Shown here in pieces: positions 43,572 to 53,100 of a stretch of DNA of 64,000 nt. Source of the stretch: Sporomusa sp. KB1. Lineage in GTDB: Bacteria; Bacillota; Negativicutes; Sporomusales; Sporomusaceae. The stretch is taken from positions 5,082,675-5,146,674 of the forward strand of contig NZ_VLKC01000002.1 in NCBI RefSeq assembly GCF_007830295.1. Direction: 5' to 3'. The notes below the pieces were generated by a model. The model was not told where the DNA came from and searched no databases. It saw nothing but the letters and a program-made list of their open reading frames with translations. The translations under genes were made by a program, and so were the position numbers. Position 1 is the stretch's first letter. The number at the start of each line of letters is the position of its first letter.

Positions 43572-44638
43572 TCTATAAAATTCTCCGTTTGTCTGCAAAA
43601 ATCCTCAAAAGTATTATTTGTAAAACGGATATCTGTCCCTAAAAAGCGCAGATATCGTTCTTTTTCTTCATCCAGCTTTTCCGCTTTTTTGCCAGGATAA
43701 TTATTAATCACCGTTATCTTTAGCTTATCAGTCCGGTTGGTCTGAATTCGCTTTATTAGATACTTAATATGCATATCAGCATCAGGAAACGAATACCCAC
43801 AAAAAATGAGATGCCCAATATCATTAAGGCTCATTTCCGTTTTATGCCAAACAATAGTTAAAAAACTATTAGACATATCTTTAAAAAACGTTGGCGGCAC
43901 AATCACAGGAGTTCTCACTGATTGGCATTGGGAGCATCGTGCCTGAGAAGGATCTGTTAACAGATTAAGAATACCCTGTTGCTGATCAATTAATTTCACT
44001 GAATTACAGGTAGGACAATAAGACCAGTTCAGCGATCCATGCACTTTATAAAGAGTTACTAGCGACACGCTTTGGGGAAGTGATAACAAACCAGCTTTTT
44101 TCCTATCCGCAGTAAATTCAATCCCGTAATCGATTGCAATACTGTCTCTAAAAGATAACGCCCGGTCAATCAGAATATCATAATTAGTTGATATAAATAT
44201 TGTGTCTCTTAGACAGCCAAATTCATTCAAGCGTTCAACCAATTCACGGTGAAATCCCCGGACAACTGAAGTTTTATCTTCCAGTACTCCAGCCATTAGC
44301 AGTACTAGATACTGCCTAATATAACCTATTCGATTAGAATTTTGGGCAAGATTCTCAAGATCAAAATTTTTAAAAGACTGGCGCTTGCGCACTGCCAAAT
44401 CTAAAAGACCAATCGCCTCCTCAAAAGTTGGAAAATGAATCTTATCCAAATCATCCTGAAGCACATCAATATAAAACATTTGTTTAAAGTACGCCCTTAG
44501 CTCTTGTACCAGCGTACAGTCACTATAGTTATTTTCTGCGCGGAGTGCTGTAAAATATTTTTTGAAAATCATACTTTGTACTGGTGCTCCCTCCGCCGCA
44601 GAAGCACCGCCGCCTAAAAAAATTGCTGTCTTCCTCAT
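43568..44638 (-). CDS. SIR2-like domain protein (candidate defence NADase)
   Basis: The 356-residue protein has the SIR2_2 features: an NAD-binding start FLGGGASAAEGAP, IFISTNYDILIDRAL, YKVHGSLNWSYC with the catalytic-type His, a four-cysteine zinc knuckle (CPTC ... CSQC) and IFCGYSFPDADMHIKYLIKR. Prokaryotic SIR2-domain proteins are often NAD-depleting phage-defence effectors. Here the zinc knuckle is kept and no partner gene is adjacent, so a deacylase role cannot be ruled out. It is transcribed downstream of tRNA-Pro, from which a terminator separates it. Confidence 0.82.
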   Translation of the reverse strand: MRKTAIFLGGGASAAEGAPVQSMIFKKYFTALRAENNYSDCTLVQELRAYFKQMFYIDVLQDDLDKIHFPTFEEAIGLLDLAVRKRQSFKNFDLENLAQNSNRIGYIRQYLVLLMAGVLEDKTSVVRGFHRELVERLNEFGCLRDTIFISTNYDILIDRALSFRDSIAIDYGIEFTADRKKAGLLSLPQSVSLVTLYKVHGSLNWSYCPTCNSVKLIDQQQGILNLLTDPSQARCSQCQSVRTPVIVPPTFFKDMSNSFLTIVWHKTEMSLNDIGHLIFCGYSFPDADMHIKYLIKRIQTNRTDKLKITVINNYPGKKAEKLDEEKERYLRFLGTDIRFTNNTFEDFCRQTENFIE

Positions 44639-44676
44639 ACAAATTTTTATTCTTCCCGAGCTGCATCAAAGTATAC

Positions 44677-44709
44677 AAAAAAGAATCGCATATCATGCGA
44701 TTCTTTTTT
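44677..44709 (-). terminator. Terminator after tRNA-Pro
   Basis: AAAAAAGAATCGCAT pairs with its complement around a 3-base loop, giving a T-rich end on the minus strand directly after the tRNA 3' end. Confidence 0.85.
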
Positions 44710-44711
44710 AC

Positions 44712-44788
44712 TGGTCGGAGCGGCAGGATTCGAACCTGCGGCCCCCTGGTCCCAAGCCAGGTACTCTACCAAACTGAGCCACGCCCCG
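44712..44788 (-). tRNA. tRNA-Pro (anticodon TGG)
   Basis: On the minus strand the gene starts CGGGGCG and ends CGCTCCG-A-CCA, with the CCA encoded. The acceptor stem pairs with one G-T wobble. The anticodon arm is CCTGG-CTTGGGA-CCAGG, anticodon TGG, and the T arm contains GGTTCGAATCC. Length with CCA is 77 bases. Confidence 0.95.
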
Positions 44789-44987
44789 ATTGTATATTAG
44801 GTAACCAAATCGTACGTGCATGCAAAAAAACTGCATTTCCGTTACAAACTGTCATCTTATTGCGAAGATTATTATAACCTGCCAGACCTCGTTTGGCAAT
44901 ACCTTTTCTTAGAAAACATTTTATAATGAGCATAACAAGTATTGCGAATGCGACCATTACGGACATTGCCTCAAATGTTGACACCAT
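44766..44987 (-). CDS. Putative holin-like toxin with C-terminal extension
   Basis: The first 30 residues (MVSTFEAMSVMVAFAILVML, then IIKCFLRK) match the pattern of the holin-like type I toxins (Hol_Tox family): a short polar start followed by one membrane span and a basic end. Known members have about 30-40 residues; here the frame goes on to 73 residues and stops inside the tRNA-Pro gene, so the extension is probably meaningless or the result of decay. GAGGGGG lies before the ATG. An antisense RNA antitoxin would be expected; none can be proven. Confidence 0.5.
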   Translation of the reverse strand: MVSTFEAMSVMVAFAILVMLIIKCFLRKGIAKRGLAGYNNLRNKMTVCNGNAVFLHARTIWLPNIQSGRGSVW

Positions 44988-45184
44988 ACCACCCCCTCAT
45001 ACCCCTTCAGGTTGGAAGACGGCCTGCAGTCTATGACGGTATTCCCGCGCGCCCTTCCCACGGCAAAACCACTTGGCGATTTTCCAAACTCGAAAATTGC
45101 GTTATAATGAAGACTGTACAAAAACAAGCGGTCGGCTGCGCAGGCACCGATCGGCGAAAAAGAACGCGCAATGGGGGAAATAAT

Positions 45185-46975
45185 ATGGCGGTTACGGCCA
45201 GATTGCTCAAAAACGGCTACATTTATACAATGAGCCCCGAAGAGACCGTAGCGGAAGCCATCGCCATCGGCCGGGACGGCAATCTCCTGTTTGTCGGCGA
45301 TAACGCGGCCGCCGAAACGTTTTGCGGTAAGGACACCGTGGTTACCGATCTGGCCGGCCGGCTTGTCCTTCCGGGATTTTCCGACAACCATACCCATGCC
45401 GGCGCAGCGGCGACCAAGTTCACCGGCATCTACTTAGGTGAAGTAAAGACGGTACCGGAATATCTGGACATCATCCGCTCCTTTGCGAAAGGCAAGGCCA
45501 ATGCTCAGGCACCCTTTATCACCGGCAGCAATTGGGAACAGGCCGTCTTTCAGGAATACAACCGCCAGACCTATGGTATTTCACCCGACATCAATCTGGG
45601 TCCGAGCCGCTTCCTCCTTGATGAGACTTTGCGGGGAACCCCGCTGGCAAACGTGCCCGTCAAGCTCTATTCGAGCGATCTTCACTGCGCCTGGTACAAC
45701 AGTGTGGCCATCGAGCTGTCTCAAGGGAAAGGCTTCGACATCGGCGGCGGTATCACCGAAAACAGGGGCAGCGACATTATCACCCGGGTTCCCCCGGATG
45801 TTACCGGCCAATATCACGGCGTAGATTTTTCCCGCTACTGCGGACAGCCCTGGGGCGTATTCCGAGAAGCGGCCACCGGCTACATAGACGCCTATATGCC
45901 GCCGGTGCCTGCCGCGACGAAACGGCAGCAGGCGGCTGCGGGGCTGCGGGGCTTTATCCGGGAGATGCACTCGTACGGAGTGACGCTGCTGCAGGATATC
46001 CTCATTACGCCGCTTACAGAGAATGCCCATGTCGACGCTATGTACCAGGCTCTGAAAACCGGCCGGGAACACATGCTGTGGCGGGTGTCCCTCTTCGGCG
46101 ATGTGAAGAACCCCGCCCGGACCGTCCGGGAATTTCGCACCGCGCAGCGCCGCTATGCCGGCGTGGAAGAATTCGGCATCTTTTCCGTCAAACTATTTGC
46201 CGACGCCACCCTAAAGGGCATGTATGTCCTGGAACCGTTCGCCGATGACCCGGACAACCCGGCCAATACCGGCTGCCTGTATAATAACGTGTCCCCGGAA
46301 ACGTTCAAAGAATGTATCGCGGCGCTGCACCGGGAAAACATACCGGTACATATCCACGCTATGGGCGACCGGGCGGTGAAAGAATGCCTGGACGGTCTGG
46401 AAGAAGCCTGCACGAAGTACGACAGAAAAAATCTCCGCCACACCCTCACCCACCTCCTGCTGGCCCGGACGGAAGACATCCGGCGCATGGCCAAGCTGAA
46501 CGTAGTCGCCTCGCTCAACTCCTACTGGCATTATCAAGAACCCTTCTACTATGAGGAAATATTCATCCCCCTCCTTGGCCCCCAGCGGGCTGACGCCGCT
46601 TTTCCGGCCAATCGCTTTTTGGCCGAAAACGTCTTGGCCTGCATGGCCACCGACGGCACCGTCAGCGAAAAGCCGGCGCCGCTCTGGGGCATCGAAATCG
46701 CCGTCACCCGCAATGCGCCGGGGGCCGTTAACAACAGTCGGCTGCACAACCCGCCTGAGCGCCTGTCACGCCGCCAGGCGATTGCCATGTGCACCATCAA
46801 CGGCGCGCGGGCGCTGGGACTGGACGGCATCACCGGCTCCCTGGAGACCGGCAAGCGGGCCGATATGGTCATCCTGGACAAAAACATTTTGACCATCCCC
46901 GCGCACGAAATTCATTCGACAGAAATCCTGGAAACCATCGGTAAAGGCAAAACCCTGTACGCCGCCCCTCGCTGA
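45185..46975 (+). CDS. Amidohydrolase (YtcJ-like)
   Basis: The 596-residue protein is a metal-dependent hydrolase: the HxH pair in FSDNHTHAGA near residue 66, the carbamylated-Lys candidate in SVKLFADATLKG, IHAMGDRAVKECL with two metal/activating residues, and ACMATDGTV with the catalytic Asp. The C-terminal TINGARALGLDG and LETGKRADMVILD segments are typical of the YtcJ/imidazolonepropionase-like group. The natural substrate is unknown. GGGGGAAA precedes the ATG at 45185. It ends 5 bp before a permease gene, so enzyme and importer probably work on the same compound. The region is GC-rich compared with the left half of the window. Confidence 0.87.
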   Translation: MAVTARLLKNGYIYTMSPEETVAEAIAIGRDGNLLFVGDNAAAETFCGKDTVVTDLAGRLVLPGFSDNHTHAGAAATKFTGIYLGEVKTVPEYLDIIRSFAKGKANAQAPFITGSNWEQAVFQEYNRQTYGISPDINLGPSRFLLDETLRGTPLANVPVKLYSSDLHCAWYNSVAIELSQGKGFDIGGGITENRGSDIITRVPPDVTGQYHGVDFSRYCGQPWGVFREAATGYIDAYMPPVPAATKRQQAAAGLRGFIREMHSYGVTLLQDILITPLTENAHVDAMYQALKTGREHMLWRVSLFGDVKNPARTVREFRTAQRRYAGVEEFGIFSVKLFADATLKGMYVLEPFADDPDNPANTGCLYNNVSPETFKECIAALHRENIPVHIHAMGDRAVKECLDGLEEACTKYDRKNLRHTLTHLLLARTEDIRRMAKLNVVASLNSYWHYQEPFYYEEIFIPLLGPQRADAAFPANRFLAENVLACMATDGTVSEKPAPLWGIEIAVTRNAPGAVNNSRLHNPPERLSRRQAIAMCTINGARALGLDGITGSLETGKRADMVILDKNILTIPAHEIHSTEILETIGKGKTLYAAPR

Positions 46976-46980
46976 AGCGG

Positions 46981-48297
46981 GTGCTCACCGTACGGCAGCT
47001 CGTGTGGTTCGGCCTTTCCTACCTGGCTCCCATCGGCGTGTTCACCCAGTTCGGCGTCATGACCGGCCTGACCCATGGCATGACCACCCTGTCGTACATC
47101 ACAGCCATGGTGGTCATCCTGCTTACCGCCCTCAGCTACGTCAAGCTGGTATCCGTGTTCCCGGTTGCCGGTTCCGCCTATACCTATGTGCAGCGCGCCG
47201 TCAACCCCCACATCGGCTTTATTACAGGCTGGATGCTGCTCTTAGACTACCTCCTGCTGCCCATGATCTGCATCCTGCTGCTGGGGCTGTTTCTGAACAG
47301 GGAATGTCCGGCATTGCCGGTATGGGCCTGGATACTCCTCAGCATTGCCATCGTCGGCCTGATCAACATCCGGGGCATTGAACCGACGATTACCGTCAAT
47401 ACCTGGACCGTCCTGCTCCAGGCCGGCTTCTCCTTGTTGTTCCTCTTCGTAGTGGTCAGGCTCATCCTGGCCGGCGGCGGGGCGGGAACCTTCTTTTCCT
47501 GGGAGGCCGTCTACAATCCGTCGGAATTTCACGCGGACGCCTTTCTCCTGTCGGTGGGAACCCTGACCCTCGCCTTTCTCGGCTTTGATGCGGTGACCAC
47601 CCTGGCGGAAGAAACCCTGCAGCCGGAAACCAGCGTGGGGCGCGCCCTGCTGTTAGTTTGCCTCTTAGCCGGCGGCTTTTTCATCCTGATCTCCTATCTG
47701 TGCCAAATCGCCTGGCCCTCCGGCTGGCAGGAAATCGCCGACCCCAATACCGGCTTTTTTGAAGTCGCGTTGAAACTTCGGGCCAACTACATGCAGCCGC
47801 TGTATTTCTGGATCGGCAATCTGGCCAGCCTGACCTGCGCCATAGCGGCCCAGGCCGCAGTGGCCCGCCTCCTCTTCAGCATGGGCCGGGACGGCGCCCT
47901 GCCCAAAAAGATTTTCGCCTATGTCCATCCCCGCTTTCAAACCCCGGTCTGTGCCATTTTGCTCGCATCTGGCCTGTCGCTGACAGCCATCCTCTATAGC
48001 GACAGCCTCCTGGACGTCATGGCTCTCATCAGCTTCGGCGCCCTGGCCGGCTTTAGTATGGTCAATATCGCCGTCATTTTTCACTTTTATCTCAGGGAAA
48101 AGCGGCGCTCCCTCGCAGCTGCCATTGAGTATCTGTTCGTCCCGCTCCTTGGCGCCAGCCTGTGCCTGTACTTTCTGTTTCATCTGCCAGCACAGGCGAA
48201 ACTGCTGGGCCTGCTGTGGCTCGGACTGGGCGCGTTCTATCTGGCAGTCATCACCCGTGGCTTCCGCAGACCGCCGCCCGGCCTGAAACTGAAATAA
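46981..48297 (+). CDS. APC-family amino acid permease
   Basis: The 438-residue protein has 12 hydrophobic spans; it starts LTVRQLVWFGLSYLAPIGVF, the family's first broken helix, and shows FPVAGSAYTYVQRAVNP and FLGFDAVTTLAEETLQPE. A GTG at 46981 starts it 5 bp after the amidohydrolase stop; CTG-led LKRVL directly before fits the family, so the exact start is not certain. It likely imports the amidohydrolase substrate, an amino acid derivative or peptide-like compound, across the inner membrane. Confidence 0.87.
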   Translation: MLTVRQLVWFGLSYLAPIGVFTQFGVMTGLTHGMTTLSYITAMVVILLTALSYVKLVSVFPVAGSAYTYVQRAVNPHIGFITGWMLLLDYLLLPMICILLLGLFLNRECPALPVWAWILLSIAIVGLINIRGIEPTITVNTWTVLLQAGFSLLFLFVVVRLILAGGGAGTFFSWEAVYNPSEFHADAFLLSVGTLTLAFLGFDAVTTLAEETLQPETSVGRALLLVCLLAGGFFILISYLCQIAWPSGWQEIADPNTGFFEVALKLRANYMQPLYFWIGNLASLTCAIAAQAAVARLLFSMGRDGALPKKIFAYVHPRFQTPVCAILLASGLSLTAILYSDSLLDVMALISFGALAGFSMVNIAVIFHFYLREKRRSLAAAIEYLFVPLLGASLCLYFLFHLPAQAKLLGLLWLGLGAFYLAVITRGFRRPPPGLKLK

Positions 48298-48434
48298 ACC
48301 GGAGCTAACAGACAACCAAGAAGAAACGTGACAGGCAAAATAACAAAAACGTTGTACCTGTTACAGCTTATATTGTACATTGTACCTGCCGGCCGCCCCG
48401 GACCACACCGACAGGCAGCCGCGCAGATTGTGAG

Positions 48435-49628
48435 GTGTGTGAAATATATACGGAAAGCATTTCTTTTGACGATACATCACCAGTGGTCCTGAATGTCTGC
48501 CACATCGACGAATATCCCCTGCACTGTCACGAGGACGCGATTGAAATCATTTTTGTCCTCCAAGGCACGGTACAGGTAAAAATAAGCTTTGAACACTTTA
48601 CCCTGAGCGAAGGCGATTACGTCGTCGTCAACCGGGAAGACTCGCATAAAATCTGGCGGCAGAACGCAGATGATAATATGGTCGCGATCTTTCATATCAG
48701 TCTCAAATCCTACCGCGCCTCGTTTCCCCACATTGATTACGTCATCTTTGCCTGCGAATCCTTTGATCTTGCCAAATATAAAGGCCAGACCGGCCAGCTC
48801 CGCCGGCTGCTGCTCAAACTGATGGACAGCCTGCTGCGGGGAGGGGACAAGGCAGGCGAAACGGCGGCGGACATGACCGCCAGCCTCATGCAGGCACTGG
48901 TCGGGGAATATTCCCTGGAACGGTATTACAATCGCAGTTGGGACATCAGCGCCGACAAGTTGGCGATATATTACACCATCATCCAACATATCTATGAAAA
49001 CTACCATGACAAAAACCTCCTGCAAGACATCTCCCGCCGTAAGTTCTATTCCAAGTCTTACATCTCTCATCTGTTCAGAGATGTAGGTGCCGCCAGCTTT
49101 CAGGATATCCTGGGCTATATCCGGGTGTTCCGGGCGGAACGTCTGCTGCTGGAGACCGACTGCGGCATCACCATGATCTCCGAACGGTGCGGCTTCTCCG
49201 ATATCAAGTATTTCAACCGGACTTTCAAAAAATGGTTTCTGCTAAAGCCCTCCGAGTACCGCAAAATCTATCAGCCGGAAATCGGTAAGGATATCCGGGC
49301 AGCCACAGCGGTTGACGGCAAAGTGGCGGACAAAATCCATCATTGGCAAAACCTGGGGGACGACACTACTGAATATAAGGTCAGCATCACACCGATTACG
49401 CTGAAAAACATCGGGTCCAAAACCGATCTCCTAAACTGCCTGAACCAAGACGGTGCTTTAGACGAACCTGGCGGCGAAACTGGCCGGGGAGAGTCCGGCA
49501 GTACCTATATGATTATAAGAATCGGTGAGAACGGCAACCCGGAGCATACGAAGAAACTGCTGGAAAACCTGTTCCGCGACTTTCAGAACAAGGCAGCCAG
49601 CGACCTCGAATATTGGTTCATCAAATAA
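48435..49628 (+). CDS. AraC-family transcription regulator
   Basis: The 397-residue protein has an N-terminal cupin-type sensor (PLHCHEDAIEIIFVLQGTVQ, then LSEGDYVVVNREDSHKI) and an AraC-type double HTH (YSKSYISHLFRDVGAASFQD and ITMISERCGFSDIKYFNRTF, about residues 205-270). About 115 residues follow, with no known domain; this tail is unusual for the family. The GTG at 48435 is used. It lies 137 bp behind the permease on the same strand and probably regulates the amidohydrolase-permease unit. Confidence 0.87.
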   Translation: MCEIYTESISFDDTSPVVLNVCHIDEYPLHCHEDAIEIIFVLQGTVQVKISFEHFTLSEGDYVVVNREDSHKIWRQNADDNMVAIFHISLKSYRASFPHIDYVIFACESFDLAKYKGQTGQLRRLLLKLMDSLLRGGDKAGETAADMTASLMQALVGEYSLERYYNRSWDISADKLAIYYTIIQHIYENYHDKNLLQDISRRKFYSKSYISHLFRDVGAASFQDILGYIRVFRAERLLLETDCGITMISERCGFSDIKYFNRTFKKWFLLKPSEYRKIYQPEIGKDIRAATAVDGKVADKIHHWQNLGDDTTEYKVSITPITLKNIGSKTDLLNCLNQDGALDEPGGETGRGESGSTYMIIRIGENGNPEHTKKLLENLFRDFQNKAASDLEYWFIK

Positions 49629-49632
49629 AATC

Positions 49633-49665
49633 AAAACCACCTGTCCCACGGGAACGGGTGGTTTT
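49633..49665 (+). terminator. Terminator of the AraC gene
   Basis: AAAACCACC pairs with GGTGGTTTT around a 15-base loop and is followed by CTCTC; it lies directly behind the stop codon. Confidence 0.7.
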
Positions 49666-49745
49666 CTCTCCCCTATAAGGGGCAGTTACCGACCAGCGCC
49701 TAAAGACGCTGGCTTTTAATTTCCTCTTTTCTGTCACTTGGCGAA

Positions 49746-50045
49746 CTATCCCTGTTGTTCGGGCTCTTTGTCTACCCTTTTCTCCGCCAGCCTGACAACA
49801 CCTGCAGCTTCCGGCGGATTTTGTTTCAGCACGCCGGCCTTGATGAGCTGCTTAATGATGTTTTCCTGAACGGAAAAAGACTGAACAAAGCCATCGAGCG
49901 GCATAATAATCCGCTTGCTGATATCAACGACCGGCTGGCCGTTGTCGCTTTTGAGATGAGGCTGCACCGTCATCAAGTCGATACGGACAAGATTGCCGGT
50001 CACGTGGACGGCACTGATGCCGTCGGCGAAGATTTCCTGGTTCAT
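49746..50045 (-). CDS. Hypothetical protein of the TPS operon (99 aa)
   Basis: The product starts MNQEIFADGISAVHVTGNLV and continues RIDLMTVQPHLKSDNGQP with a compact alpha/beta pattern, then a Gln/Lys-rich helix (FSVQENIIKQLIKAG). It lacks a signal peptide and so stays in the cytoplasm. It lies 95 bp behind tpsA on the same strand. No family is recognised; its role in secretion is unproven. Confidence 0.65.
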   Translation of the reverse strand: MNQEIFADGISAVHVTGNLVRIDLMTVQPHLKSDNGQPVVDISKRIIMPLDGFVQSFSVQENIIKQLIKAGVLKQNPPEAAGVVRLAEKRVDKEPEQQG

Positions 50046-50140
50046 GGGTTGCCTCCTGTTGTTTTATTTTACCTGCTTACTCTGTAATACTGCGTCCGGC
50101 ACAGATTCCCCTTGCGGTTCCGGTGCCGGATACGTTGTTC

Positions 50141-53100
50141 CTACTGCGCCGTATCGCTCATCAGCAGATAGCCGCCGGTATTAATGCCTGTGCCAACAAT
50201 GGTCAGCGGCGCCGCGCTGCCGGAGGCGCCGGCCTGGTAGCCGCTGGCTCCTCCCAGGCCATACGGCTGGCCGTATGGCTTGAGCGGGCCGTGAAGGCCG
50301 TTAGCCATATGATCGGCGTAACTGACCGCGCCGTCATAGGCAGGATTAGTGAACGATTGTACCGTCAATACGCCATCGGCGTAGATAATGTTGTAATTGC
50401 CAAGGCCGCTGCCGCTGGCGCCGCCGGCGGTAATGGTGTATTTACCGGCCTTGGCGGTGGCGTCGGCGCCGCTGCTGGTCAGAACGACGCTGGTTACGCT
50501 GTCGCCCGTTACCAGGCCGTTGACACCGAAGGCGGTCGTCCCGAGATCCAGGCTCTTCCCGTAGGTTTTCGACTGATTTGACGCCGTGATTGTCAGGTCC
50601 GCCCGGGCAATCGTCAGCGTGCCGGTCGTGTTGCCGCTGGTAGAAATTTCATAGTTGCCGGCTGCTGTGCCGCTCAGGCCGCTTACCGATTCGGTGTAGG
50701 TTCCGGCTGCCGTGTTATAGGCCAGCGTCACTGCCTGGTTGCTGCTGTTAGTCAGCCCTGCCGTACTGGTTACCTTGCTTTCGTCGCCGCTGACCAGGCC
50801 ATTTAGTGTCACAGTACCGGTAGAAGCCAGGGTGCCGTAGGTGCCAGTGGCGTTAGCCACGTTGTAGGTGATGGTTTTGGGATTGATCGTCAGCGTTCCT
50901 GTCGTGTTGCCGGAGCCGGCCAGCACATAGTTGCCGGATGCTGTGCCGGTCAGGGCATTCACCGACTCGGTATAGCCTCCTACCGCCGTGTTATACACCA
51001 GCGTCACCGCCTGATTACTGCTGTTAGTTAGTGCCACCGTGCCTGATACCGCATTTTCGTCGCCGCTGACCAGGCCAGTCAGTGTCACCGCGCCGGTGGA
51101 GGCCATGGTACCATAAGTGCCAGTGGCGTTAGCCACGTTGTAGGTGATGGTTTTGGAATTGATCGTCAGCGTTCCTGTCGTGTTGCCGGAGCCGGCCAGC
51201 ACATAGTTGCCGGACGCTGTGCCGGTCAGACCGCTTACCGACTCGGTATAGCCTCCTACCGCCGTGTTATACACCAGCGTCACTGCCTGGTTACTGCTGT
51301 TAGTTAGTGCCACCGTGCCTGATACCACATTTTCGTCGCCGCTGACCAGGCCACTCAGTGTCACCGCTCCGGTAGTGGTCAGGGTTCCGTAGGTACCAGA
51401 CGCGTCAGCCACGCTGTATGTAATGGTTTTTTTGGCAATCGTCAGCGTGCCGTTCGTGTTGCCGCTGGCAGACAATTCATAGTTGCCGGCTGCCGTGCCG
51501 GTCAGGCCGCTTACCGATTCGGTGTAGCTTCCGGCTGCTGTGTTATACGCCAGGGTTACCGCATTATTGCTGTTGTCGGTTAGTGCCACTGTGCCGGTTA
51601 CGGCGCCAGCGTCGCCGCTGACCAGACCAGTCAGTGTCACCGTCGGTGCGGCCAGTGTTCCATAGGTACTAGCGGCGTCAGCCACGCTGTAGGTGATGGC
51701 TTGCTTGGCAATCGTCAGCGTGCCGTTGACATAGGTAATATCATAGCCCTGCTGTGAAGAATACAAGCCGGTGCCGGAAACGATATAGGTGCCGGCGTTT
51801 TTCGCCTCGCCAGCGGTGTTGGTGGCCTGATCGGTATAGGTATAGGACAAAGTTCCTAAGAGTAAGGCACTGTCAGGCGTCACCGAATAGCTGGCCGTTG
51901 CGCCGGTGTAGGCGCTGCCGTCATAGGTCGTGCTGCTGCCGGCCACCGTGACGGTCAGCGGCGTCAAAAAGTTCCGGAGCAGCGGGGTAGTGCAGCCGGC
52001 GTAAATGCGCCAGACGGCGCTGCTGCCGCCGGTGGCGGAGATGTCGTTGCCCCAGTCGCTGAAAGTGGCAGGGTCTGTAAGCTCCTCCAGCGTTTTGCCG
52101 GTGCCGTAGCTACTGTAGCCGCTACCGGAATTGATGGCAGCTCCGGTTTCATCGGTGGTGGCATAATAGGAAGCGGTAATGGTGGCACTGTTATGCCCCA
52201 CCAGACCGCCAACGTAGGCGGTGCCGATCACCGCGCCCGTACTGTAGCTGTTTTTGATAGTGCCGTAGTCGTTCATCCCCACCAGCCCGCCGATGAAGCT
52301 ACTGCCCTTCACTGCGCCCGTGCTGTAACTGTTTTTGATACTGCCTGTGTTACCACCCGACAGTCCGCCGACATAGTTGTTACCGGTCACCGTGCTCGTG
52401 CTGTAGCTGTTCGTGATACTGCTGCTGCTGCCAGAGGAACGTCCCACCAGCCCGCCGACATAGTTACCGCTGCCGGTCACCTCGCCCGTACTGTAGCTGT
52501 TCGTGATACTGCCGCCGTAGTTATCCCCCACCAGCCCGCCGACATAGTTACCGCTGCCGATCACCGCGCCCGTACTGTAGCTGTTTTTGATAGTGCCGTC
52601 GTTTACCCCCACCAGCCCGCCGATGAAGCTACTGCCCTTCACTGCGCCCGTGCTGTAGCTGTTCGTGATACTGCCGCCGTAGTTATCCCCCACCAATCCG
52701 CCGGTATAGTTGTTGCCGGTCACGCTGCCGCCGATCAGCCCCACGCTGCTGATGATCGCCGTACTGCTGGTATAGCCGAACAGGCCGACGAAATCGGTAG
52801 ACGGCCGGTAGACGGTCAGGCCCGTAATGGTATGGCCGCCGCCGTCAAAGCTGCCGGTGAAACGTGTGCTGTAGTTGCCGATGGGCGCGAAACCCGCGCC
52901 GCTGTTCCAGGTTACCGTGCCACTGGCGTCGATGGTATTGGCCAGCGTGTAATAGTTGCCCAGCATGCCGGCTGAGCCGATGCCCTGCAGGCCGTATACG
53001 TCGGCGATCTGATAAGCGGTGCCGGCACTGGTGCCGTTGCCGCCAAGGGCTCGGATAAAGGTGCCGCCGCTGATGCGAAAGTCTTTGGCGTAGAAGCTCG

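Noticed and set aside
52190..52745. Possible CRISPR-like array of short repeats
   Set aside because: The units keep the tpsA reading frame and code GLUG motifs; unit lengths vary and there are no unique spacers.
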